Below, piece by piece: positions 31,670-40,537 of a DNA stretch of 64,000 nucleotides. Each line of letters starts with the position of its first letter. The first letter of the stretch is position 1. Below the pieces are notes generated by a model. The model made no database searches and was not told where the DNA came from. It saw nothing but the letters and a program-made list of their open reading frames with translations. The position numbers and the translations under genes are program-made. Source of the stretch: an uncultured Bacteroidales bacterium (lineage in GTDB: Bacteria; Bacteroidota; Bacteroidia; Bacteroidales; P3); contig ONIP01000003.1 in NCBI GenBank assembly GCA_900317955.1, positions 207,128 to 271,127 on the forward strand, written 5' to 3'.

Positions 31670-34084
31670 ATGAAACGTATCTCGATTCTCTGCGCAACGA
31701 TTCTTATTATGTACACTGCGGTGGCACAGACCCCTGGGCAGGTAGCCAGTCCCTCGCAATGGGTGAATGTGTTTATCGGCACCAACGGTATGGGTCACAC
31801 CTTTCCCGGTGCATGCTTTCCGTATGGGTTTGTTCAGTTGAGTCCCGACACGGACACTATACCGCACAACATTAACGGCGTGTATCAGCCACGAGTTTAT
31901 GACTACTGCGCCGGTTACCAGCATCGTGACAAGAGTATCGTAGGTTTCAGCCATACTCATTTCAGCGGCACAGGTCACAGCGACTTGGGAGATATTTTGA
32001 TTATGCCCTACAGTGGTGAGACCAAGCTCAACCCCGGCACTGCCGACAACCCCGACGGAGGCTACCGCCAGCGTTTCCGCCACGAGACCGAAGTGGCCGC
32101 GCCGGGCTACTATGCCGTCACCCTCGACGACGATAACATCCGCTGCGAACTCACCGCCACAAAGCGCTGTGGAGTGCACCGCTATATATTTCCCAAGGGT
32201 GCAGCGCAGAAAATCATCCTCGACCTCAACCACAGTCTCTACAACTACGACGGAAAAGTGTTGTGGGCAGTGTGCAACGTGAACGAAAGTGGTGTACTGT
32301 CGGGCTGGCGCATGACCAGCGGCTGGAACCGCTGCCGCAAGCTGTATTATTACATCCGGTTCAACAAACCCATCAAGCAGTATGGCTACCACGACTTTGC
32401 CCCGCTGTCGTACCACGGATTCTGGTACCGCTTTGACCAAGAGCATAACTTCCCCGAGATGGCAGGACGCAAGCCGGTGTGCTGGTTCGAGTTTGAGGAC
32501 GACGGCAGCGATACCCTCGAAATCATCGTTGGGCTTTCACCCAACAGCACTTGGGGTGCCAGAGAGGCCGTCCAGCGCGAAGGGTGCCAGTACTCTCGTT
32601 CTGCTTCATGGGCACTATACCGCGATAGGCCGGAGGGCGACACGCTGCTTATCGTCCATCAGGGTGACACTAACTATCGCAGCCATTTCGACGTAGTACG
32701 TGAACTGACACGCATCCATTGGAACCGGATGCTGGGACGTATCGAGGCACAGGGACCGGAGGATGCCTTGGCTATGCTCTACACCTCGTACTACCACACT
32801 ATGATAAACCCCTCCATATATCAAGATATTGATGAAAAGAACTATGACGGACATACCCGCTATACCATCTTCTCGCTGTGGGACACCTACCGCGCCCTGC
32901 ATCCACTCATCAACCTCACCGACACCGCTATGAGCCGCAACCTTGCCCTGTCGCTCTACGGTCACTACCAAAGAAGCCCTCACCACATGCTGCCTGTGTG
33001 GAGCCACCATGGAGGCGAGAACTGGTGCATGATAGGCTACCACGGCGTTTCGGTCATGGTAGATGCTGCCGTCAACACACTCCAGCCCGATACTGAGCAA
33101 GAGCTGGAAACCATGGATGCCATCTTCTCCACCACCAATGTGGAAGACTACGACTTCACCGGGCTGTACAAAGAGATAGGTTATGTCCCCGTCGACGAGA
33201 GCCGCAACGGAACCTCCGTTACCCTTGAGAATGCCTATGAGGACTGGTGTGTCTATTGGGCGTTGGAGAACCATTTGGAGAATACGCTGCCCGATGTGAT
33301 AGGCTATGAGGATTCGGTGCGGGAGAATTACCGCCAGCGGGCATTGAGCTACCGCAACGTGTATAAGGACGGCTTTGTCCGCGCCCGTTACATCGACGGC
33401 AGCTGGAAAACCCCTTACAGCCTCCTCTCCACCAGCGGCGAGGGCCTGATTGAAGGCAATGCCTGGAACTACAGTTTCTACGTCCCCCACGACGTGAACG
33501 GCATGATGCAGATGATGGGCGGCGAAACCATGCATGTGCCCGACGAGTTCTTTGCCGAGACCGAGGACGTGACCCGCGAGGGCATGCTGGGCGGCTACGT
33601 TCACGGCAACGAACCCTCCCACCATATTCCCTACCTCTACATGTGGACCACCCAACCGTGGAAGACCCAATACTGGGTGCGCGAGGTGATGAACAAGATG
33701 TACCGCAACCATATCGACGGCCTCTGTGGCAACGACGACTGCGGGCAAATGTCGGCCTGGTACATCTTCTCCGCCATGGGCTTCTATCCCGTCTGTCCCG
33801 CAAGCGGACAGTACGTCATCGGTGCGCCCTACCTGCCCTATATGAAGGTACGCATGGGCAGCGGCAAATACCTTGAGATAAAGGCTCCCAAGGTTAGCGA
33901 CAAGAACCGTTATATACAACGCGTGCTGTGGAATGGAAAGCCCTACGATAAATGTTACGTTACCTACGCCCAGTTGATGGAGGGCGGCACCCTTGAGTTC
34001 GACATGGGACCTAAGCCCAATAAGAAACTCTTCCAGAAGCCTGATACCAAGCCTTACAGTTTGACAAGGAGCGTTGGGCGGTGA
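31670..34084 (+). CDS. GH92-family alpha-mannosidase-like exo-glycosidase
   Basis: An 804-residue secreted enzyme. MKRISILCATILIMYTAVAQ is a signal peptide, and ATG 31670 is chosen to expose it. The family starts with VNVFIGTNGMGHTFPGACFPYG and FSHTHFSGTGHSDLGD, has the barrel motifs IFSLWDTYRALHPL and NPSIYQD, and carries the two catalytic-site segments HGNEPSHHIPYLY and GNDDCGQMSAWYIFSAMGFYPV. GH92 enzymes are calcium-dependent inverting exo-alpha-mannosidases that trim N-glycans or fungal mannans, and they are abundant in Bacteroidetes. The signal lacks a clear lipobox, so a periplasmic location is likely. No SusC/SusD genes are adjacent. Confidence 0.93.
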   Translation: MKRISILCATILIMYTAVAQTPGQVASPSQWVNVFIGTNGMGHTFPGACFPYGFVQLSPDTDTIPHNINGVYQPRVYDYCAGYQHRDKSIVGFSHTHFSGTGHSDLGDILIMPYSGETKLNPGTADNPDGGYRQRFRHETEVAAPGYYAVTLDDDNIRCELTATKRCGVHRYIFPKGAAQKIILDLNHSLYNYDGKVLWAVCNVNESGVLSGWRMTSGWNRCRKLYYYIRFNKPIKQYGYHDFAPLSYHGFWYRFDQEHNFPEMAGRKPVCWFEFEDDGSDTLEIIVGLSPNSTWGAREAVQREGCQYSRSASWALYRDRPEGDTLLIVHQGDTNYRSHFDVVRELTRIHWNRMLGRIEAQGPEDALAMLYTSYYHTMINPSIYQDIDEKNYDGHTRYTIFSLWDTYRALHPLINLTDTAMSRNLALSLYGHYQRSPHHMLPVWSHHGGENWCMIGYHGVSVMVDAAVNTLQPDTEQELETMDAIFSTTNVEDYDFTGLYKEIGYVPVDESRNGTSVTLENAYEDWCVYWALENHLENTLPDVIGYEDSVRENYRQRALSYRNVYKDGFVRARYIDGSWKTPYSLLSTSGEGLIEGNAWNYSFYVPHDVNGMMQMMGGETMHVPDEFFAETEDVTREGMLGGYVHGNEPSHHIPYLYMWTTQPWKTQYWVREVMNKMYRNHIDGLCGNDDCGQMSAWYIFSAMGFYPVCPASGQYVIGAPYLPYMKVRMGSGKYLEIKAPKVSDKNRYIQRVLWNGKPYDKCYVTYAQLMEGGTLEFDMGPKPNKKLFQKPDTKPYSLTRSVGR

Positions 34085-34145
34085 ATGCGCTGGGGAAGTA
34101 AATTAAATATACACGAATTATAGAAACACAATAAGATACAGAGAG

Positions 34146-34901
34146 ATGAATATATATCTGATAGCAATAGCAGTGCTGCCGGTGATTGTACTGGCATGGG
34201 TGGTTTATAGAGGCGACAAGTATGAGAAGGAGCCTCTGGGTAAGTTGGTGAAGGCTTTTTTGTTTGGAGCATTGTCGATAATACCTGCGGCGATGATGGA
34301 ACGGGTGCTGGTGCAGTTCACGCCTCCGTTCCCGGTGGTGAGCGGGGTGTATACAGGTTTTGTCGTGGCGGGATGCAGCGAAGAGCTATGGAAGTTGCTG
34401 CTGTTGATGCTGGCGGTATGGAAGAGCAGGGAGTTTGATGAGTATTACGACGGGATAGTGTATGCCTGTTTTGTGTCGCTGGGTTTTGCTTGCTTTGAGA
34501 ATATATCGTATGTGTTCGGACAGCAGGCTTTCAGTGATGCACTGGTGACAGGCTCGGTACGGGCAGTGCTGTCGGTGCCGGGGCATTTCCTGTTTGGGGT
34601 GATGATGGGGTATTATGTTGCGTTGGCCAAGTTTGACGAAGGACACCGGAAGGGGTATTTGCTGATGGCGTTTGTGGTGCCGATGCTGCTGCATGGTACA
34701 TTCGACGCGTTGCTGATGGTGCCGGAGAGCATGGAGAGCGGAGCGGAAATAGTGTCGGGGTTGCTGTTTATTGTGTTGCTGTGGTTCGACATACGCTTAT
34801 GGAAGTGGGGAGTGGGCAGGATAAGACGGTTGCAGGAGTTGTCGAAAGAACAGAACTCCGACCGAAATAACCCGTTTAGAGGGTTTACCTGGAATTTTTG
34901 A
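34146..34901 (+). CDS. PrsW-family intramembrane metalloprotease
   Basis: A 251-residue membrane protein with about seven helices. Motifs of the PrsW/CPBP-like group are present: YEKEPLGKLVKAFLFGALS, GCSEELWKLLLL (the EExxK-type metal site), FASLGFACFENISYVF-like segment at about 110-125, PGHFLFGVMMGYYVA, and VPMLLHGTFDALL with the last histidine. In Bacillus, PrsW cuts an anti-sigma factor. Here no such target is next to it, although an ECF sigma factor with a membrane partner lies 12 kb away. Its stop is two bases from the convergent beta-barrel gene's stop. Confidence 0.88.
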   Translation: MNIYLIAIAVLPVIVLAWVVYRGDKYEKEPLGKLVKAFLFGALSIIPAAMMERVLVQFTPPFPVVSGVYTGFVVAGCSEELWKLLLLMLAVWKSREFDEYYDGIVYACFVSLGFACFENISYVFGQQAFSDALVTGSVRAVLSVPGHFLFGVMMGYYVALAKFDEGHRKGYLLMAFVVPMLLHGTFDALLMVPESMESGAEIVSGLLFIVLLWFDIRLWKWGVGRIRRLQELSKEQNSDRNNPFRGFTWNF

Positions 34902-34903
34902 TA

Positions 34904-35746
34904 TTACCAGTCTTGGACGCGTCGGGAGCCGCTGAAGGCTTTAAGACGGACACCAAGCGAGATTAGAACGAGGGTGGGATTGAGGTCGTAGTAGTCGACG
35001 TGAGTCTCGTTGTTGATGACGTGGAGGTTTCCGTAGACATTGTAGCGGACGGTTTCGGTCTGGTCCCAAATAAGGGGGCTGGCACCGAGTATGTTGTAGC
35101 TGAAGCCGATGGAGACGATGTCCTTGATGAAGAAGCCGCCGCCAAGCCGGAGGGCGAAGGTGGTGGCGGGGGCGTAGGTGTAGACTTTGACGTTGTTGTA
35201 GAGGAGGGACTCATCATCGCTGGGGAAGTTCCATTCGGCGTCGGCAAAGGAGAGAGACCAAGGGGTGATGTAGCGGAGGTTGATGCCTGCGAGGGCTTGC
35301 CCGTAGAGGTTGATGGTGGTGGTAAGTGGGAAGCGGTACTGAACTCCGGCGAGGATGGGGATGTTGCGTAGGCGGGGCAGTATCATTTCGTAGCGGCTGC
35401 ATTGGTTGTAGCGTTGCGAGAAGCGAAGGGTGAAGTATTCTTCTACATCGCGGCTTACACCACTTTGCATAAAGTCGGCGGCGAGGAGGATTTCGAGGTT
35501 GGAGTGAAAAGGCATGGCGTAGGAGAAGTCGACGCCTGCGGCCCAGCCGGTGCCAGCGCCGGCCTGGCGTTGGTGGCCTTGGGTGAACATCCATTCGTTG
35601 TCGCTCATGCGGGATTCGGCATAGAAGCCAACGGGTACGGTGGCACCGCCGTGGAGGCCGATGTATAGTTGGGCGTTGGCCTGCTGGAGGCCAATGCCAA
35701 GGAGCAGTGCGAGGAGTGTGAGGCGAGGGAGTGCAAGTTTTTTCAT
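34904..35746 (-). CDS. outer-membrane beta-barrel protein
   Basis: A 280-residue protein with signal peptide MKKLALPRLTLLALLLGIGL...ANAQ and alternating hydrophobic beta-strands typical of small Bacteroidetes barrels (LYIGLHGGATVPVGFY, YTYAPATTFALRLGGGFFI, VSIGFSYNILGAS, LVLISLGVRLKAF). The final residue is tryptophan, a common signal for outer-membrane insertion. No transport or enzymatic function can be assigned. It is the last gene of a three-gene transcript after a lipoprotein and a flippase, separated from the flippase by eight bases. Confidence 0.75.
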   Translation of the reverse strand: MKKLALPRLTLLALLLGIGLQQANAQLYIGLHGGATVPVGFYAESRMSDNEWMFTQGHQRQAGAGTGWAAGVDFSYAMPFHSNLEILLAADFMQSGVSRDVEEYFTLRFSQRYNQCSRYEMILPRLRNIPILAGVQYRFPLTTTINLYGQALAGINLRYITPWSLSFADAEWNFPSDDESLLYNNVKVYTYAPATTFALRLGGGFFIKDIVSIGFSYNILGASPLIWDQTETVRYNVYGNLHVINNETHVDYYDLNPTLVLISLGVRLKAFSGSRRVQDW

Positions 35747-35754
35747 GGAAAAGA

Positions 35755-37233
35755 TTAATTATTTGTGACGATAAGGAGCATCTGTTTCAAGTCGATAAGG
35801 CGGAGAAGGAGAGCGGCCAGGAGGGCTGTGCCTGCGGCCAGGAGGAGGGTGACCCACCAGGAGAGCGGGGGCAGCAATGCCATGGCGGTTGTAATGACGG
35901 CAGAGAAAAGCAGGAGCCTTAGCAGATAGCCTACAGAGGGTTTAAGGTGGAGGCGACGCAACGCCTCGACGATTTGGGTTATGGCCATAAAGCTTTGGGC
36001 TGCGAGGGCGGCCCACGCCGAACCTTGAGCCCCGTAGCGGGGGATGAGAGCGAGGTTTACAGCGATGTTGATTAGGAGGGTGGAAGCGGCGAGGATGTTG
36101 AGCTGGCGCAAGTGGCCTGCTGCGGTGAGGAGGGTGCCGAAGACATAGGTCATGGCTATGGGTACGATGCCCCAGACGAGGATGGTGAAGACTTGGGCGT
36201 AGTTGTTGACGGTGGAGGCGGGTTGGCTGTGCCAGAGGAGATACATGAAAGTGTCGCTATGGAAGGAGAAGGCGGTAGCAGCCGTGACGGAGAAGACCAA
36301 CATAAGGCTGGTAATCATGCGTGTGACGGAACCGAGTTGGGGGTCTTTTTCGACAGTCATGCGAGAGAAGACGGGGAGTAGCAGAACGGATACAAGGTAG
36401 GCAATCATGGTGAGGGCGTCGAGCAGGCGGAAGGCACCGGCGTAGATGCCTGCCTGATAGATGCCTTCGGGATGGAGCCAGGAGAGGAGGAGGGGGTCGA
36501 TGCGGTTGTAGGAAGCCATAAGCAGAACCAGCAAGGCAAAGGGGAAACTTTTGCGGAGGATGACGATGGCAAAGGGGAGGGAGAGGTGGACAGACTTGAG
36601 CGAGAAGGAGGGGTTATGTTTGCGGCGTATGCGGATGGTGAGAACAATGAGGGCAGTGAGGGCGGTGGCGATGTAGGCGATGCTTTGGGCGTAGGCGAAC
36701 CATTCGACGGTCATGCCATGACGGGGACCCCAAAGGAGGAGGGAGCAGATAATAATCATTATCACGCGGTCGAGGATGCTGATGACGCTGTCCCATTTGA
36801 AGAGCATAAGCCCTTCGAAGTTGCTGCGAAGATAGAGGATGAGAGAGTTGAGGAACTGGTTGAAAGAGAGGACTGCCAGCAGATGGAACTGGCGGGAGCC
36901 GTAGCCGGAGAGAATGCCGACGGTGAAGGTGATGACGAGGTAGAGGCAGAGGAGGGCGAGTTTGATACCCAGCATGCCGGGCAGGTGCTTGTCGATGAGT
37001 TTGGGATGTCGGGCGATGTTGCGGGTGTTGAAGTTGGTGACCCCCAAGTCGAGGAGGATGTTGAAAATGTAGGTGAGATTGAAGATAGTGAAGTAAAAGC
37101 CGTACTCGTTGGGACCTACTGCATTCTGGACACCTGTCTCAATGCCCAGAATCCAGAACGGCTTGATGAGCAGGTTGAGCAGGAGAATCCAAAAGAGGCC
37201 TGAGAGGAGCTTTTTTTGTAAGGGGGGTGCCAT
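35755..37233 (-). CDS. oligosaccharide flippase / polysaccharide biosynthesis protein (MATE-like)
   Basis: A 492-residue protein with about 14 membrane helices and the fold of Wzx/MurJ-type lipid-linked glycan flippases. Recognisable features are the N-terminal KPFWILGIETGVQNAVGPNEYGFYF, FNLTYIFNILLDLGVTNFNTRNIA, and TLLTAAGHLRQLNILAAS in the second half. The likely role is moving an undecaprenyl-linked sugar across the inner membrane. No glycosyltransferases flank it, which is unusual for a Wzx. It sits between a lipoprotein and an outer-membrane barrel in one transcript. Confidence 0.85.
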   Translation of the reverse strand: MAPPLQKKLLSGLFWILLLNLLIKPFWILGIETGVQNAVGPNEYGFYFTIFNLTYIFNILLDLGVTNFNTRNIARHPKLIDKHLPGMLGIKLALLCLYLVITFTVGILSGYGSRQFHLLAVLSFNQFLNSLILYLRSNFEGLMLFKWDSVISILDRVIMIIICSLLLWGPRHGMTVEWFAYAQSIAYIATALTALIVLTIRIRRKHNPSFSLKSVHLSLPFAIVILRKSFPFALLVLLMASYNRIDPLLLSWLHPEGIYQAGIYAGAFRLLDALTMIAYLVSVLLLPVFSRMTVEKDPQLGSVTRMITSLMLVFSVTAATAFSFHSDTFMYLLWHSQPASTVNNYAQVFTILVWGIVPIAMTYVFGTLLTAAGHLRQLNILAASTLLINIAVNLALIPRYGAQGSAWAALAAQSFMAITQIVEALRRLHLKPSVGYLLRLLLFSAVITTAMALLPPLSWWVTLLLAAGTALLAALLLRLIDLKQMLLIVTNN

Positions 37234-37274
37234 TTAAGAAGATTGAAGGTATTGTCGCCTAAGGGGCGGGGATG

Positions 37275-39149
37275 TTAGTTGACAGTTTTTTTGATGAGCC
37301 ATTTTTCCTCCATGTCCCAGTTTTCGCGCAATTCGAGTACTTTCTCGAACTTGATGATTTCCTCGGGTTGGCGGTGGAGCCAGTAGTTGCCGGGAGACCA
37401 GAGGGAGTTGCCGTCGCGGTCGAAGATGGCGCGGAAGGAGTATTTGCCCCCTTTGAGGTGGAGGAAAGAGATTTTGGAGGGGGAGGTGACGACTTGCTGT
37501 TGGACCATGTCACCTTTTTCGTTGATTAGCTGGATGATGAGGCGGGGGAATGAGAGGTCGGGTTGGGTGGAGTCTGGGAGGAGTGTGAGGAAGATGTTGC
37601 CGTAGTTTTCGACTTTGGTGAGTTCGGTGGTGAATTTGAGGGAGTCGCTCTTGTTGAGCCAGATGTCGTAGAAGAGTTCGGCGGGGATGGAGAACTGATA
37701 TTTCTCGCCGGGTTTGCCGTTGAAAGGTAGGAAGGCTTTGAGACCCATGGCGGGGGCGAGTGAGGAGTCGGGGAGCAGCTTGATGCCGCATTGCGAGGTG
37801 GAGCTGTCGCTGAGGACGAGAATGTGGACGGCGGTGTCGAGGGCGGAGGAGTCGGCGAGCCAAGGTTTGCAGATGCCCTCAATGGGGTTTTCGAAGGCGA
37901 GCCAGAGGGTGTCGAAATAATGGTGGCTGGCGGACACCAGACTGCGAATGATGGGAGGTTGGGATTTGAGAGACCTCATGTTGGAGAGTCCGGATGCTTT
38001 GTTGCCCTTGGATTTGCGATATTTGAGTGTGAGGGTGTCGTTGAGGCCAGTGGTGTCCTTCAGCAGGAGGGTTATGGAGTCGCAGTTTTTTTGTCCAATC
38101 CATACGTTGAGGGTGTCGCCTTTGGTGCAGCGTTTGTGGTATAATTGAACTTGGGGTTCGGTGGTGTCGCGGGTGAGGTGGCGGAGAGAATAGTTGGGGG
38201 AGAGTGGTACTTGAGTTATAATCTCGATGCGTCCTTTGCTCAGGAAACTGCTTTTGGAGATGTGTTGTACCTCTTTCTTTTCATGCGACATGAGGAGGAG
38301 AATCTGTGGGGTTTGGTGGGTGGAGTCATGGACAACAGAGTCGGCGGGGTGGCGGAGGGAGTCGTGCGTGAGGTTGAGGGAATCGAGCGCGGTAGTGTCG
38401 CGGGTAGTGGAGTCGTGGGCGGAGGTGTCAGGTGGAGGGAGCATTTTGACGGCGGTTACCAAGGAGTCGAGGAAGGCGACAGGTTCGTTGTTGCCGAGGC
38501 GCATGTTTTTATCGCCGTCCTCGATGGCAAGAAGGAGGTATTTTCCGGTACGGAGGTGGTTGAGGGCGAAAGAGCCGTCTTTGTCGCAGCGGGTCATGTA
38601 CATGGGGCGTTCTTTGGCTACGATGCTGTCGCCGATGGAGTCGGAGAGTTGGCTTTGGTGGTAGGCGAGGACGGTGACAGGTTCGGAGGAGGCGGTGCGG
38701 GAGAAGGCATCGAGAACCTGTCCGCGGATGGTCATGCTGTCGATGGAGGAGCCGGTGGAGAAGACGTATTCATAGCTTGGGAGGGGGTTGCCCTCGTTGT
38801 AGTCGACAATGGCGTTTTTGAATTGGAAAAGGTAGGTGGTGGAGGGTTGGAGCGTATCTTTTATCTTCACCAGAATGCCGTGGCCTTTGGTTTTATATTC
38901 GGGTTTGTGGGACAGGACGGGGGAGATGATGACATTGTTGTCGGCATCCTTGATGTTGACGTACTCGTCGAATTCGATAAAGAATTCGCTGGAGTTGAAG
39001 TTGGTAGTGCCGCTGGGAGGGGTGGCGGAGAGGGGGACGGGAGGGGTCTCGTCCTTGGGTCCGCCGGAAGGGAAGCCCTGTTTGGCACAGGAGACGAATC
39101 CCAAAAACAGGATAGAGAGGAGTATGAGTAAGGATGATATTCTGTTCAT
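37275..39149 (-). CDS. Ig-like-domain lipoprotein
   Basis: A 624-residue envelope lipoprotein. MNRISSLLILLSILFLGFVSCAKQ has a lipobox ending at cysteine 21; ATG 39149 is chosen to give this. Residues about 30-130 form a bacterial Ig-like domain (PPVPLSATPPSGTTNFNSSEFFIEFDEYVN), shared by a Bacteroidetes family that ends with a similar C-terminal strand region (KGGKYSFRAIFDRDGNSLWS, PGNYWLHRQPEEI). A central region has a carboxypeptidase-regulatory-like strand pattern (RGQVLDAFSRTASSEPVTV). Its function is unknown. It is the first gene of the operon with the flippase, with a -7 box TATCTTTG at 39199-39192. Confidence 0.85.
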   Translation of the reverse strand: MNRISSLLILLSILFLGFVSCAKQGFPSGGPKDETPPVPLSATPPSGTTNFNSSEFFIEFDEYVNIKDADNNVIISPVLSHKPEYKTKGHGILVKIKDTLQPSTTYLFQFKNAIVDYNEGNPLPSYEYVFSTGSSIDSMTIRGQVLDAFSRTASSEPVTVLAYHQSQLSDSIGDSIVAKERPMYMTRCDKDGSFALNHLRTGKYLLLAIEDGDKNMRLGNNEPVAFLDSLVTAVKMLPPPDTSAHDSTTRDTTALDSLNLTHDSLRHPADSVVHDSTHQTPQILLLMSHEKKEVQHISKSSFLSKGRIEIITQVPLSPNYSLRHLTRDTTEPQVQLYHKRCTKGDTLNVWIGQKNCDSITLLLKDTTGLNDTLTLKYRKSKGNKASGLSNMRSLKSQPPIIRSLVSASHHYFDTLWLAFENPIEGICKPWLADSSALDTAVHILVLSDSSTSQCGIKLLPDSSLAPAMGLKAFLPFNGKPGEKYQFSIPAELFYDIWLNKSDSLKFTTELTKVENYGNIFLTLLPDSTQPDLSFPRLIIQLINEKGDMVQQQVVTSPSKISFLHLKGGKYSFRAIFDRDGNSLWSPGNYWLHRQPEEIIKFEKVLELRENWDMEEKWLIKKTVN

Positions 39150-39394
39150 TACCAATGTGTTTAATTGTAAGTGGCGATTGAAACCAAAATACAAAGATAC
39201 AAAAAAAATTGTTCGCATTTGATAAAAGCCTTTGGAATAGTGTGATTTTTGTTGTGGGGAGGGGAGAAAGGAGGATGCGGGAAGCGAGGGATGGTAGAGC
39301 GGAAGGGGAGCGGAGGAATAGGGAAAGTTTTTTTTGGCGAAAAGTCATAATGTCGGATATATTTCTTATATTTGTAGATTAATTTGAGCGTAAT

Positions 39395-40450
39395 ATGCAG
39401 TTTAAAGATATTGAGGGTCAGGAGGTTTTAGCTAACCGACTGACTGAAATAATTGATTCTGGACGTATCAGCCATGCCCAAATGTTCCTTGGACCGACAG
39501 CGAGCGGGAGTTTGGCGATGGCGATAGCCTATGCCCAGTATCTTGGCTGCGAGAACCGGCAGCATTACCCAGAAGGGTCGTTGCTGCGTGCAGACAGTTG
39601 TGGAGAATGCCCCCATTGCAAAAAGTACAGCCAGTTGGTGCATACGGACCTTCATCTGGTATTCCCGACCACCACGACGGCGACAGTGACAAGCAAGCCG
39701 TGTGCCGACGATTTTCAAGAGGAGTTTCGAGAGTTCCTGATGGAGAACCGTCAGTTGGGGACAGAGGATGACTGGTATATGCGCTTGGGTGTAGAGAACA
39801 AGCAAGGGATGATTCGCGAGAAGGATGCCGACAATATAATCAGAACTTTGGGACTGAAGTCGTATGAGGGGGGGTACAAGGTGCTGATAGTGTGGATGGC
39901 CGAACGGATGAACATAGCGGCAGCGAACACGTTGCTGAAGACGTTGGAAGAGCCAGCCGAGAAGACATTGATACTGTTGGTGTCGGAGAGTCGTGACAGG
40001 ATACTTTCGACGATTATGTCGAGGGTGCAGCAGGTAGTGGTGAAGGATCTTGGGGTGGCGATGAATGAAGAGCGGCAGCAGAAGTTTGCGCAGATGTTCA
40101 TATCGTGGATGCGACTGCTTTTCAAGCTGAACATGCAGCCGTTGTCGGCATGGGTGGATCAGACCGCCAATATAGGACGCGAGGGGCAGAAGATGTTTTT
40201 GCAGTATGTGCTGGAGGCGTTGAGGGCATGTTTCCTTCAGACGGCCGCGGGCATAAGGCTGCAAAAAGAGTTGGAGTTCGGTGACCAGAAGTTTGACGCG
40301 GCGTTTCCCGCCATGATTACCGTCCGCAACATAGAGCAGATGAACGAGGCAGTGAACAACGCCATATATGCCATTGAGCGGAATGCCAACGCGAAGATAA
40401 CATTCATGCAGCTCTCGTTTAAGATGAGCCGGTTTATTAAGAACAGGTAG
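39395..40450 (+). CDS. holB: DNA polymerase III delta-prime subunit
   Basis: A 351-residue clamp-loader subunit. The Walker A region is GPTASGSLAMA, lacking the lysine, as expected of delta-prime, which does not hydrolyse ATP. The zinc module has CGECPHC with an upstream cysteine. EKDADNIIRTL, KVLIVWMAERMN and AAANTLLKTLEEPAEKTLILL with SRDRILSTIMSRVQQ are the conserved clamp-loader segments. It leads a run of holB, ricT, gldH and pbp1A, an order common in Bacteroidetes. A -7-like box TATATTTG is at 39367-39374. Confidence 0.92.
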   Translation: MQFKDIEGQEVLANRLTEIIDSGRISHAQMFLGPTASGSLAMAIAYAQYLGCENRQHYPEGSLLRADSCGECPHCKKYSQLVHTDLHLVFPTTTTATVTSKPCADDFQEEFREFLMENRQLGTEDDWYMRLGVENKQGMIREKDADNIIRTLGLKSYEGGYKVLIVWMAERMNIAAANTLLKTLEEPAEKTLILLVSESRDRILSTIMSRVQQVVVKDLGVAMNEERQQKFAQMFISWMRLLFKLNMQPLSAWVDQTANIGREGQKMFLQYVLEALRACFLQTAAGIRLQKELEFGDQKFDAAFPAMITVRNIEQMNEAVNNAIYAIERNANAKITFMQLSFKMSRFIKNR

Positions 40451-40537
40451 GAGAGTGAAAATTGAGGTGTGCTTGCTTTAAGACTTATAAGTAACTAAAT
40501 ATAGAAGTTGTCATAAAACATTTGTAGTTAAAAGATT

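Noticed and set aside
32615..33919. 434-codon open frame on the minus strand opposite the GH92 gene
   Set aside because: The GH92 catalytic motifs on the plus strand are intact; the antisense frame is histidine/valine-rich and resembles no family.
38145..39131. 328-codon plus-strand frame opposite the Ig-like lipoprotein
   Set aside because: Glycine/valine/glutamate-rich shadow of a minus-strand gene with a clear lipobox.
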